Shown here: positions 35,268 to 43,806 of the stretch, piece after piece
Layout: each line of letters begins with the position of its first letter
Numbering within the stretch: the first letter of the stretch is position 1
Notes under the pieces: generated by a model
Told to the model about the DNA's origin: nothing
What the model saw: the letters and a program-made list of their open reading frames with translations, nothing else
The model's database searches: none
Source: Micromonospora zamorensis
GTDB taxonomy: Bacteria > Actinomycetota > Actinomycetes > Mycobacteriales > Micromonosporaceae
Reading direction: 5' to 3'
NCBI RefSeq assembly: GCF_900090275.1
Contig: NZ_LT607755.1
Location: 5,208,001-5,272,000 of the forward strand
Length of the DNA stretch: 64,000 bases
Translations under genes and position numbers: made by a program

Positions 35268-36976
35268 CGCAGTTCCTCCTCGTCGACTCTGATCACCCAG
35301 TTGGCGAACGTCTCGCCCTCGCTCCGACCGGCCAGGTAGCGACGGGCCAGCCGTTCCACGTACTCCGGAAGCTCGTCCGCGGTGGTCTTCAGGCCGCGCA
35401 GCTTGCGGCCGAAACCGGCGGTCTGACCCTGGGCCATGCCCAGCCCGCCGCCCAGGTGCACCTGGAAGCCCTCCACCTGCTGCCCGTCCGGGCCGACCAC
35501 CAGTTGACCCTTGAGCCCGATGTCGGCCACCTGGGTCCGTGCGCAGGCGTTCGGGCAGCCGTTGATGTGGATCGAGATGTCCGCGTCGAAGTCGCGCAGC
35601 CGCTGCTCCAGCCGGGCCACCAGCTCCTCACCGCGGGCCTTCGTCTCGACGATGGCCAACTTGCAGTACTCGATGCCGGTGCACGCCATGGTGCCGCGCC
35701 GCCAGGCCGACGGCCGGGCCTCCAGACCGATCCCGCGCAGCGCGTCGACCAGCGACTCCGTCCGCTCCGACGGCACGTCGAGCACCAGCAGCTTCTGGTA
35801 CGGGGTGAGCCGCACCCGGTCGCTGCCGTGCGCCTCCACCACGTCGGCCAGTTGGGCGAGCTGCGTGCCGGAGACCCGCCCGACCACCGGTGCAGCGCCC
35901 ACGTAGTGCCGCCCGTCGGCCTGCTCGTGCACGCCCACGTGGTCGATCGGCTTCGGCGGCAGGGTCGGTGCCGGACCGTCGAGCAACGTGCGACCGAGGT
36001 AGTCCTTCTCCAGGACCTCGCGGAACCGCTCCACACCCCAGTCGGCCACCAGGAACTTCAGCCGGGCCCGGTTGCGCAGCCGGCGGTAGCCGTAGTCGCG
36101 GAAGATCCCGACCACACCGGCCCACACGTCCGGAATCTCGGCCATCGGCACCCAGACGCCGAGCCGCTGGGCGAGCATCGGGTTGGTGGAGAGACCACCG
36201 CCGACCCAGACGTCGAAGCCGGGGCCGTGCTCGGGGTGGTCGACACCGAGGAAGGCGATGTCGTTCGACTCGTACGGGGTGTCGACCAGCCAGGAGATCG
36301 ACGTCTTGAACTTGCGGGGCAGGTTGGAGAACTGCTTGTCGCCGACGTACCGGGCGACGATCTCGTCGACCGCCGGGGTCGGGTCGAGCAGCTCGTCGCG
36401 GGCGACCCCGGCGACCGGGCTGCCCAGCACGATCCGCGGGCAGTCGCCGCACGCCTCGGTGGTCTGCAGGCCGACCGACTCCAGCCGGCGCCAGATCTCC
36501 GGCATGTCCTCGACGCGGATCCAGTGGTACTGGATGTTCTGCCGGTCGGTGATGTCGGCGGTGTCCCGCGCGAACTCCCGGGAGATGTCCGCGATCACCC
36601 GCAGCTGGGCCAGGCTGAGCTGGCCGCCGTCGATGCGGACCCGGAGCATGAAGAACTCGTCCTCCAACTCGTGCGGCTCCAGCACGGCGGTGCGCCCGCC
36701 GTCGATGCCCGCCTTGCGCTGGGTGTAGAGGCCCCACCAGCGGAACCGGCCGCGCAGATCCTGCGGGTCGATGGAGGCGAAGCCGCGGTGCGCGTAGATG
36801 GTTTCGATCCGGGCCCGGACGTTGAGCGGGTCGTCGTCCTTCTTGATCCGCTCGTTGGGGTTGAGCGGCTCGCGGTGGCCGAGCGCCCATTGACCCTCAC
36901 CCCGGGGCCGGCGCGGCGCCCGGGCCGGGCGGGTCGTCGGGTCCTCGGATCGGGCCGGCGTGCTGCTGACCGCCAT
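35264..36976 (-). CDS. sirA: Ferredoxin-dependent sulfite/nitrite reductase
   Basis: This 570-residue enzyme reduces sulfite to sulfide, using sirohaem and a [4Fe-4S] cluster. It has two ferredoxin-like halves: the first with RVDGGQLSLAQLRVIADI-like text and ACGDCPRIVLGSP, the second with the cluster/sirohaem ligands in GIEYCKLA and NGCPNACARTQVADIG. GGAGGAC precedes the ATG. Its operon includes the zinc-ribbon gene, cysH and the chelatase. A 28-codon leader peptide lies upstream. Nitrite reduction is an alternative, but cysH nearby favours sulfite. Confidence 0.94.
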   Translation of the reverse strand: MAVSSTPARSEDPTTRPARAPRRPRGEGQWALGHREPLNPNERIKKDDDPLNVRARIETIYAHRGFASIDPQDLRGRFRWWGLYTQRKAGIDGGRTAVLEPHELEDEFFMLRVRIDGGQLSLAQLRVIADISREFARDTADITDRQNIQYHWIRVEDMPEIWRRLESVGLQTTEACGDCPRIVLGSPVAGVARDELLDPTPAVDEIVARYVGDKQFSNLPRKFKTSISWLVDTPYESNDIAFLGVDHPEHGPGFDVWVGGGLSTNPMLAQRLGVWVPMAEIPDVWAGVVGIFRDYGYRRLRNRARLKFLVADWGVERFREVLEKDYLGRTLLDGPAPTLPPKPIDHVGVHEQADGRHYVGAAPVVGRVSGTQLAQLADVVEAHGSDRVRLTPYQKLLVLDVPSERTESLVDALRGIGLEARPSAWRRGTMACTGIEYCKLAIVETKARGEELVARLEQRLRDFDADISIHINGCPNACARTQVADIGLKGQLVVGPDGQQVEGFQVHLGGGLGMAQGQTAGFGRKLRGLKTTADELPEYVERLARRYLAGRSEGETFANWVIRVDEEELR

Positions 36977-36999
36977 CGCGGCGTCCTCCGTTGTCTGCT

Positions 37000-37013
37000 G
37001 TGCCTCGGGGCAC
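37000..37013 (-). promoter_or_regulatory. Small hairpin near the sulfite reductase start
   Basis: GTGCC-TCGG-GGCAC forms a 5-base stem with a tetraloop 24 bases upstream of the sulfite reductase start. It lies between the leader peptide stop and the gene, where an attenuator structure would be expected, but it is too short to identify as one. Confidence 0.25.
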
Positions 37014-37108
37014 GCGGGGCGCGGCGGCCGACCCGGCGAAGCGGGCGGGACAACGGTGTCTGAGACAGCCGGCGCGGAGCGCGCCCGAGACGGATTGGTC
37101 GGGCGTCG

Positions 37109-37195
37109 TCAGTAGGCCGGACAGATCGCGCTGCGCACGCGGCCGTAATCGACGTGGCGACGAGCCACGAAGCGGCGGACGACTGCGGCGGTCAT
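37109..37195 (-). CDS. Putative cysteine/sulfur-responsive leader peptide
   Basis: A 28-codon ORF encodes MTAAVVRRFVARRHVDYGRV followed by RSAICPAY. The RRHVD-x-x-RV-x-SA-x-C pattern is that of the short leader peptides found upstream of sulfur-assimilation genes in actinobacteria. Its single Cys codon near the end could let ribosomes pause when cysteine is scarce. It ends 132 bases before the sulfite reductase start. An in-frame ATG three codons earlier (MSP) is an alternative start. Attenuation of this operon is inferred from family and position. Confidence 0.75.
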   Translation of the reverse strand: MTAAVVRRFVARRHVDYGRVRSAICPAY

Positions 37196-37359
37196 GGGGC
37201 TCATGCTGCCACACCCCATGGGGGCCGGCCAATGTCCGCGTGCTGGATCCCACATCACGGGCCGAGGGCTGTCCGACCGAACGACGTCACGCCACCTGGC
37301 GTCCACCGCCTGCGGCCGGCTGACACCCACGAACGGCATGGCCGTGGCAGGCTCGGACC

Positions 37360-38865
37360 GTGGGCGGATTGTCCGAGTCGACCGGGACGGCGTGGGAGCA
37401 CCTGCGCCGCCTGCCGGTCTGGCTCGTCCCGGCGCTGCTGACCCTGGCGGTGACGCTGACCGGGCTGGGCTCCGCCCAGCTCTGGCGCGACGAGCTGGCG
37501 ACCTGGAGCGCGGCTACCCGGTCGCCCGCCGACCTGGTCCGGCTGGCCGGCACCATCGACGCCGCCACCGGGCCGTACTACCTGCTGATGCACGGTTGGA
37601 CCGCAGCCTTCGGCGACTCCACGACCGCCCTGCGCGCGCCGGCCGTGCTGGCGATGACCGTGGCCGCGGGGTTGCTCGCCGTGCTCGGCGCGCGGCTCGT
37701 CGACCGGCGTTCCGGTCTCTTCGCCGGGCTGCTGTTCGCGGTGCTCCCCGGCACCTCCCGCTACGGTCAGGAGGCCCGCCCGTACGCGCTGGCCACCATG
37801 CTCGCGGTGCTCGCCACCCTGCTGCTGGTGACCGCCCTGCGCCGGCCGGGCTGGGCCCGGTGGGCCGGCTACGCCGCCGCGGTGGTCGCTCTCGGGCTCA
37901 TCCACCTGATCGCGCTCACGTTGCTCGCCGCGCACGCGCTGGTCGTCCTGCTCGCCTGGTGGCGCGGCCCCGCCGAGGCCGGCGTCGCCACCCGGGACCA
38001 CCCCAGCGCTGAGCGGGACCGGCGGGTGTGGCGGTGGGTGGTCGCCGTGGTTCCGGTCGCGCTGCTGGCCGGTCCGTTGCTGCTCAAGGCCCGGACCCAG
38101 CAGTCCCGGCAGTTGAACTGGGTCAACCTGGCACGGTTGGACGACCTCGCCGCGCTGCCCGGCGGCGTGGCCCAGAGCAGCGTGGTGGGTGGCCTGCTGG
38201 TCGGGGTCGCCGCGCTGGGCGCTGCCCGGCTCGGGCGGCGCGCCCTGCTGCCGGTGAGCGCGGTGCTGCTGCCCGTGCTGCTGCTCTTCGCCGCCGGCAC
38301 TGTCGTACCCCTGTGGGTGCCCCGGTACCTGGTCTTCGTGGTGCCCTTCGCGTGCCTGCTGGCGGGCGCGGCGCTGGCCGCGGTGGCCGCGCCGGCCGCG
38401 CTCGTCGTGGTGGTCCTGGCCGGGCTGCTCGGCCTGCCCGACCAGGCCGCGCTGCGGCGGACCCACGAGTGGCCGCGCAGCGCGCCGGTGGACTACGCGG
38501 GCGCGGCGCGGGTGATCGGCGACGGTCAACGGCCGGGCGACGCGGTGGTCTACTCGCCCCGGCACAGCTGGCTCTTCCTCGATCTCGGCATCGAGTACCA
38601 CCTCGGCGACCCGCCACGCGACGTGCTGGTCACCGAGGACGAGGTCCGCCGAGGCGACCTGTGGGCAGCCGAGTGCCCGCGACCGGCGCAGTGTCTGGCC
38701 GGCACCTCCAGGGTGTGGTTGGTCGTCGCCGGCCGGCACGCCGAGCCGCTGGCAGCCGTGCCGGGCGCCAAGGGCGACGCGCTCGGCGCGCAGTTCACCG
38801 TCACCCAGGTCTGGCCGCGCCCCGGCCTGACCGTCGCCCTGCTGACCAGCCGCCCCGACCGCTGA
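37360..38865 (+). CDS. GT39-type membrane glycosyltransferase
   Basis: This 501-residue integral membrane protein has about ten hydrophobic segments in its first 370 residues, with the acceptor/donor motif WRDELATWSAA in the first loop, and RYGQEARPYALATML, both typical of the PMT_2/ArnT-like family that uses lipid-linked sugars. The C-terminal 130 residues are likely extracytoplasmic (ADVVYSPRHSW-like region with Cys pair ECPRPAQCL). It would glycosylate a protein or wall component. The start is GTG. It is divergent from the sulfur operon and convergent with pdtaS. Confidence 0.82.
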   Translation: MGGLSESTGTAWEHLRRLPVWLVPALLTLAVTLTGLGSAQLWRDELATWSAATRSPADLVRLAGTIDAATGPYYLLMHGWTAAFGDSTTALRAPAVLAMTVAAGLLAVLGARLVDRRSGLFAGLLFAVLPGTSRYGQEARPYALATMLAVLATLLLVTALRRPGWARWAGYAAAVVALGLIHLIALTLLAAHALVVLLAWWRGPAEAGVATRDHPSAERDRRVWRWVVAVVPVALLAGPLLLKARTQQSRQLNWVNLARLDDLAALPGGVAQSSVVGGLLVGVAALGAARLGRRALLPVSAVLLPVLLLFAAGTVVPLWVPRYLVFVVPFACLLAGAALAAVAAPAALVVVVLAGLLGLPDQAALRRTHEWPRSAPVDYAGAARVIGDGQRPGDAVVYSPRHSWLFLDLGIEYHLGDPPRDVLVTEDEVRRGDLWAAECPRPAQCLAGTSRVWLVVAGRHAEPLAAVPGAKGDALGAQFTVTQVWPRPGLTVALLTSRPDR

Positions 38866-38942
38866 CCCGCTGACCCGCTGACAGCCAGCGGTAGCTGCGG
38901 CCGGTGGCTCTGCCAGCCGTCAGACCGCGACCACCCCGGTAG

Positions 38943-38986
38943 GCGATATACCTGTGAGGCATAAATATGACTCACAGGTATATCGC
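38943..38986. repeat. AT-rich perfect palindrome between convergent genes
   Basis: GCGATATACCTGTGA at 38943-38957 and TCACAGGTATATCGC at 38972-38986 are perfect 15-base complements around a 14-base spacer which itself contains CATA-AA-TATG. The whole is strikingly AT-rich for this chromosome. It lies between the 3' ends of the membrane transferase and pdtaS genes. Position suggests termination, but composition suggests a protein-binding site. Confidence 0.75.
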
Positions 38987-39053
38987 TCGAAACAACACGA
39001 CCGCTCGGACACGTTGCCTCGCCAACGGCGGACGGGGGCGGGTGGCGCGGCGG

Positions 39054-40646
39054 TCAGGCCTGTGAGCGGCCGTCGTGGGCGTTGCGAGCCAGCGGGACGA
39101 CCAGCACGGCCTCGGTGCCGCCGTTGGCGCCGGCCCGCAGCTCGATGGTGCCGCGCAGCTCGCCGGTGACCAGGGCCCGGACGATCTGGAGGCCGAGCCG
39201 GCTGGCGCGCTCCGCGTCGAAGCCCGGCGGCAGCCCGCGCCCGTTGTCGGCCACCGAGACGTGCAGCATCTTGCGGAACCGGTGCGCCGAGACGACCACC
39301 TCGGGTCGCAGCGACGGGTCGACCTCGGGAGCGGCGACCGGCACCATGCCCGAGGCGGCAGGTACGGGAGGCTCCTCCGCCTCGTCGGCCGGCGGAAAGC
39401 CGTGCTCGACGGCGTTGAGCAGCAACTCGTTGAGGACCATCACCAGCGAGGTGGCGATCTCCGCCGGCAGCACGCCGAAGCTGCCCCGCCGTCGCATGCC
39501 GACGCTCACCTCGGTCGCCGCGACCTCCGTCGCCGCGCTGGCCACCCGGTCGACGATGCCGTCGAACTCGACCGCCTCGTCGCTGGACATGGAGAGCGTC
39601 TCGTGCACCAGGGCGATTGACGCGACCCGCCGGACCGACTCCTCCAGCGCGACCCGGGCCTCCGGCATGGACACCCGGCGGGCCTGCAGCCGCAGCAGCG
39701 CGGCGACGGTCTGGAGGTTGTTCTTCACCCGGTGGTGGATCTCCCGGATGGTGGCGTCCTTGGTGATCAGGGCTCGATCCCGGCGACGGACCTCGGTGAT
39801 GTCCCGCACGAGCACCAGCGCGCCGATCGGCACGCCGGCGGGCATCAACGGCAGTGCTCGGGTGAGCATCGTGGCACCGCGGGCGTCGATCTCCCGTCGG
39901 GGTGGCGCCTCACCGCGCAGCGCGGCCAGGATGCCGTTCGAGGCCTCGGTGCCGTCCAGCGGGTCACCGGCCAGCCGGCGGTGCAGCGCGGCCAGGTCTT
40001 CGCCCACCAGGTGGGAGGCGTAGCCCAGTCGGCGGTACGCGGACTGCGCGTTCGGGCTGGCGTAGGTGACCTTGCCGCCGGCGTCGAGCCGGACCAGGCC
40101 GTCGCCGACCCGGGGCGCGGAGGTGGTCTCGCCCGGATGCCGGGGCGGCGGGAAGGTGCCGTCCGCGATCATCTGCGCCAGGTCGTCGGCGGTGGTCAGG
40201 TAGTTGAGTTCCAACTGGCTGGGGGTGCGCGCGGTGGAGAGGTTGGTGTCCCGCCCCACCACGGCGATCACCTCACCGGCCTCCCCCTCGGCGGTCCGCA
40301 GCCGGACCGGGATCGCCTCGTGCCGGGCCGGCACGTCGCCGTACCAGACCGGGTCGCCCTCCCGCCAGATCCGGCCCTGGGAGTACGCGACGCCCAGGTG
40401 GGCCACCTCCGGCCCGCCGACGATGCGCCCCACCTGGTCGTCCTGGTAGGCGGTGGGGGCGGTGGTCGGCCGGACCTGGGCGACGCAGAGGAACGTGCCG
40501 TCGGCGTCGACCGGCACCCAGAGCAGCAGGTCAGCGAAGGACAGATCGGAGAGCAGCTGCCAGTCGCCGGCGATCCGGTGGAGGTGGTCGATGTCGGCCG
40601 GACGGAGGTGGGTGTGCTCCTCGGCGAGGTCGCGCAGCGTGGACAC
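39054..40646 (-). CDS. pdtaS: PdtaS-type cytosolic sensor histidine kinase
   Basis: This 530-residue soluble kinase has an N-terminal GAF-like domain (about 5-155), a PAS domain (about 175-285), a HisKA_2 domain with the phospho-acceptor in REIHHRVKNNLQTVAALL near residue 302, and a HATPase domain near 385-520 (LVMVLNELLLNAVEHGF; SVADNGRGLPPGF). PdtaS phosphorylates PdtaR, which regulates transcripts by antitermination; PdtaR is not in this window. It is the mycobacterial Rv3220c type. A charged loop (PADEAEEPPVPAASG) interrupts the ATPase domain. Confidence 0.93.
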   Translation of the reverse strand: MSTLRDLAEEHTHLRPADIDHLHRIAGDWQLLSDLSFADLLLWVPVDADGTFLCVAQVRPTTAPTAYQDDQVGRIVGGPEVAHLGVAYSQGRIWREGDPVWYGDVPARHEAIPVRLRTAEGEAGEVIAVVGRDTNLSTARTPSQLELNYLTTADDLAQMIADGTFPPPRHPGETTSAPRVGDGLVRLDAGGKVTYASPNAQSAYRRLGYASHLVGEDLAALHRRLAGDPLDGTEASNGILAALRGEAPPRREIDARGATMLTRALPLMPAGVPIGALVLVRDITEVRRRDRALITKDATIREIHHRVKNNLQTVAALLRLQARRVSMPEARVALEESVRRVASIALVHETLSMSSDEAVEFDGIVDRVASAATEVAATEVSVGMRRRGSFGVLPAEIATSLVMVLNELLLNAVEHGFPPADEAEEPPVPAASGMVPVAAPEVDPSLRPEVVVSAHRFRKMLHVSVADNGRGLPPGFDAERASRLGLQIVRALVTGELRGTIELRAGANGGTEAVLVVPLARNAHDGRSQA

Positions 40647-40671
40647 GGTGACCAGGGTGCCACGCCGCGCC

Positions 40672-41724
40672 TCACATCGTCGCGGTGACCTTCTTCAACC
40701 CGCGCGGCGCGTCCGGGTCCTCACCTCGGGTCAGCGCCAGGGCCAGCGCCAACCGCTGCAACGGCAGGATGTCCAGCAGCGGGGCGTACCGCTCGTCGAC
40801 CTCGGGAACGGCCAGCCGGGTGGCGCCCGGCACCTCGGCGGAGCCCACCACCACGACGTCGGCGCGGCGTTCGCCGAGACGGGGCAGCACCTCGCCCATC
40901 GACCGTCCACCCGGACCGGAACCGACGACCGCGAGCACCGGGACCTCCGGGTCGGTCATCGCGAGTGGGCCGTGCAGCAGGTCGGCGCCGGAGAAGGCGA
41001 GCGCCGGCAGGTACGACGTCTCCATCAGCTTCAGCGCCGCCTCCCGGGCGGTCGGGTAGGCGTACCCCCGCCCGGTGGTGACCAGTTGCCGGGCGAAGCG
41101 GTAGCGGGGCGCGAGCCGGGCCGGGGTGTCGTCGGCCAGGGTGCGGGCGGCCAGCTCGGGCAGCGCGTCGAGCGCCTCCCGCTCGGCCGTCGGGAGCACG
41201 CCGTCGCCGGCCCGGATCCCCTCCACGAGCATCAGCAGAGCGAGCAGTTCGGCGGTGTACGTCTTGGTGGCGGCGACCGCCCGCTCGTGCCCGGCGGCGA
41301 TGTCGACGCTCAGCTCGGCGACCTCGACCAGCGGCGAGTCGGGGGCGTTGGTCACCGCGAGGGTCAGTGCCCCGGAGGCGCGGGCGGCGCGCAGCACCTC
41401 GGCGAGGTCGGGCGAACCGCCGCTCTGGCTGACCCCGACGACCAGCGCGTCGGACAGGTCGGGGCGGGCCCCGAACAGGGTGACCGCGCTGGGCGAGGCG
41501 AGTCCGGCGGGCAGGCCGAGACGGATCTCGGTGAGGTACGCCCCGTAGAGGGCCGCGTGGTCCGAGGTGCCCCGGGCGGTGAAGACGACGTGCCGCGGGC
41601 GGCGTTCGGCGATGATCGCCGCCACCCGGGCGATCTCGGCGGCGTTGGCGGTCGAGAGCAGGCGGGCGTAGCCAGCTGGCTGCTCATCGATGTCGGCGGC
41701 CATGCCGGCCCCTGCACGAGTCAC
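40672..41724 (-). CDS. SIS domain sugar isomerase/phosphosugar-binding protein
   Basis: This 350-residue protein has two SIS folds (about 40-170 and 205-345) like the isomerase half of GlmS. GTSDHAALYGAYL in the first and VGVSQSGGSPDLAEV in the middle match the phosphosugar-binding Ser-rich loops. The second half shows KTYTAELLALLMLVEG. It lacks the GlmS glutaminase domain. Relatives are amino-sugar phosphate isomerases/deaminases. The GTG at 41724 has GGGGAGGGG ahead; an inner ATG at 41703 is an alternative. Confidence 0.85.
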   Translation of the reverse strand: MTRAGAGMAADIDEQPAGYARLLSTANAAEIARVAAIIAERRPRHVVFTARGTSDHAALYGAYLTEIRLGLPAGLASPSAVTLFGARPDLSDALVVGVSQSGGSPDLAEVLRAARASGALTLAVTNAPDSPLVEVAELSVDIAAGHERAVAATKTYTAELLALLMLVEGIRAGDGVLPTAEREALDALPELAARTLADDTPARLAPRYRFARQLVTTGRGYAYPTAREAALKLMETSYLPALAFSGADLLHGPLAMTDPEVPVLAVVGSGPGGRSMGEVLPRLGERRADVVVVGSAEVPGATRLAVPEVDERYAPLLDILPLQRLALALALTRGEDPDAPRGLKKVTATM

Positions 41725-41892
41725 GAAAACCCCTCCCCTGCGCGGTTGCCGCGCGATTCTTGCTCAGTCTTGCACTTTTAACCGTATCTCAGCAATCGAA
41801 CGAGCAGGACTGCGCAGGTGATCACCAGTTGATCTCAATATCAACTACGCTGGGAGTGCTGCATCCGCCTGGCCCAGCGACGAGAGGACGAC

Positions 41893-43731
41893 GTGCCCGA
41901 GGGAACGGACGACCCCGCACTCTCCGCGACGGAGGAGCTGGCGCTCGCCCGGCTGGCACTCGACGAGGGCGACCTGCACCACGCCGCGGGGCACCTCGCC
42001 GGCGCGCTGGCGCGAGCACCCACCCTGCCGGAGGTGCACGAGACGCTGACCCGACTCGCCGCGGCGAGCGGTGGCGGCCTCGACCTCTTCCCGATCAACC
42101 ACCACGCCTTCGTGGGGTCGGTCGTCGCCCGCGCCCACCTGCTCGCCACCGCCGGCCGCCCCGCCGAAGGGCTGGAGCTGCTGGCCGCGGCGACCGCGTA
42201 CTCACCCGGCACCCAGTGGGCCGGCGTCCCCTGGGTCACCGCGCCCGAGCTGGTCGAACGGCTGGACCCGGACCACATTGCCCGCGTCCTCATGCAGGTC
42301 TGCGCGGCGCTGTCCGACCCGGTGCCCCGGGTCGGCCGGGGCGCCCTGACGCCGTACCTCACGCTGGCCCGCAACGCGGTCACCGTGCACCCCGAGCACG
42401 GTCTGCTGCTGGGCGCGGCGTCCGCGCTGGCCCGGCGTCTCGGCGAAGTCGCCCTCGCCGTCCGCTGGGCCACCCGAGGCGTACGCGCACAACCCTCGAA
42501 GATGGGCGAGGTCTGGCTCGGGTACGCGTACCGCAGCGCGGGCCGGACCCGCGAAGGCCTCGCGGCCCTCGGTCGGGCCGTCGAGCTGGACCCCGACGAC
42601 CTGGCGATCTACGCGGACATCGCCGGCACCCTGGCCGACATCGGCCGCCTCGACGAGGCACTGGAGTGGACCGAGCGGGCGCTCGCGCGCGACCCGTCGT
42701 TCGACTGCGCGGTGCACACCGCACACCGCCTGCGGCACCTGCGCGACGGCGACCTCGCCCACCTGGTGGCGCTCGCCGACTTCGTCCGCGACCACCCCGA
42801 CGACAGCCACGAGCACGGCGACCTGGCCCAGTGCTGCCGTGCCCGGCCCTGGCTCGGCCAACTGACCCCGGCCGGCGGTCCACTGGTCGACGCGATGCGC
42901 CAGGCGGTGGCCGACGACGACAACGGTCTCGGCGGCGCCGTACGCCTACCCGTCGCCGCTCCGCCGAGCGCCGTCCGGACGGCGACGTCCACCGCGCCCG
43001 GGCTGCGGATCGAGGTCGTCGGGGGCGCGCCGGAGCCGGACCCGCGCGAGCCCCGGCGGGCGTCCGCCCAACGGTTGTGGCGCTATGCGGACGACGTGCC
43101 CACGCCCGCGCTGCCGGCGCCCTCGGCTACAGCGGTCGAACGGATCGGGCAGGTCGCACACCCGGCGTGGCCGCACCCTCCGGCGGCGTACGACGCCGCG
43201 GTGGGCCTGGCCGGCCTCGACGTGACCGACCTGCTCGGCCTGCTGGTGCACCCGCCGGCCGCACCGGCCAACGCGGTGGGTCGGCTGCTGGCCGCCCACG
43301 ACCCGTCGGTCTGGGTCCGTGGTGTGCAGGTGTGGGCCTGCCTGGGGCTGCTGCACCACCGCACCGACGAGCCGTGGGAGGGCTCGACCCGCCGCCGCGT
43401 GCTGCTCGACCTGATCTGGGGTGTCGAGGACTGGGTCACCGAGGCGGCGCTGTTCGCCCTGGTCACCGCGGCCTGGGTGGATCCCTCGGTGCGGTCGGAC
43501 GTGGCGCGGGTGGTGGCGGAGCGGCTCGCCGACGCGGCCGCCGTGGCACGGACCCGACCGGTCCCGATCGCCGCCTCGCTGGCCCACCTGGCACTTGCCG
43601 CCCCGGATCTGGACCCCGCCACCGCGGCACTGGCCGGCGAACTGCTCGGCCCGCTCTCCCCCCAGGTCCCCCGCCCTCGCAACCCGCTACGCCGCCTCTG
43701 GCAACTACTGCGCGGCGCGCGCACCCGCTAG
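41893..43731 (+). CDS. TPR-repeat protein
   Basis: This 612-residue protein has a helical N-terminal two-thirds built from tetratricopeptide-type repeats, for example near residues 180-280 (WLGYAYRSAGRTREGLAALG; YADIAGTLADIGRLDEALEW). The C-terminal part (about residues 410-612) is also helical, with repeated short WV/AL segments and an Arg-rich end. TPR proteins are scaffolds; the partner is unknown. The start is GTG preceded by GAGAGGACGAC. Confidence 0.8.
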   Translation: MPEGTDDPALSATEELALARLALDEGDLHHAAGHLAGALARAPTLPEVHETLTRLAAASGGGLDLFPINHHAFVGSVVARAHLLATAGRPAEGLELLAAATAYSPGTQWAGVPWVTAPELVERLDPDHIARVLMQVCAALSDPVPRVGRGALTPYLTLARNAVTVHPEHGLLLGAASALARRLGEVALAVRWATRGVRAQPSKMGEVWLGYAYRSAGRTREGLAALGRAVELDPDDLAIYADIAGTLADIGRLDEALEWTERALARDPSFDCAVHTAHRLRHLRDGDLAHLVALADFVRDHPDDSHEHGDLAQCCRARPWLGQLTPAGGPLVDAMRQAVADDDNGLGGAVRLPVAAPPSAVRTATSTAPGLRIEVVGGAPEPDPREPRRASAQRLWRYADDVPTPALPAPSATAVERIGQVAHPAWPHPPAAYDAAVGLAGLDVTDLLGLLVHPPAAPANAVGRLLAAHDPSVWVRGVQVWACLGLLHHRTDEPWEGSTRRRVLLDLIWGVEDWVTEAALFALVTAAWVDPSVRSDVARVVAERLADAAAVARTRPVPIAASLAHLALAAPDLDPATAALAGELLGPLSPQVPRPRNPLRRLWQLLRGARTR

Positions 43732-43752
43732 GCGCACGGTCGCGGGAGAAGG

Positions 43753-43792
43753 CGCGCGCCGCGCCGGCCCGGACGGGACGACGCGGCGCGCG
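43753..43792. terminator. Hairpin between convergent TPR and transporter genes
   Basis: CGCGCGCCGC at 43753-43762 and GCGGCGCGCG at 43783-43792 form a perfect 10-base stem with a 20-base loop. It lies 21 bases past the TPR gene stop and just before the end of the transporter gene. Confidence 0.6.
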
Positions 43793-43806
43793 GTGAGGAC
43801 GTCGGG

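Noticed and set aside
38943..38986. Insertion sequence terminal repeat
   Set aside because: No transposase gene or target-site duplication is nearby, so the palindrome cannot be called a mobile element.
41760..43796. 678-codon ORF overlapping the TPR gene in another frame
   Set aside because: Composition is almost only Arg, Gly, Pro and Ala, whereas the other frame shows helical repeats.
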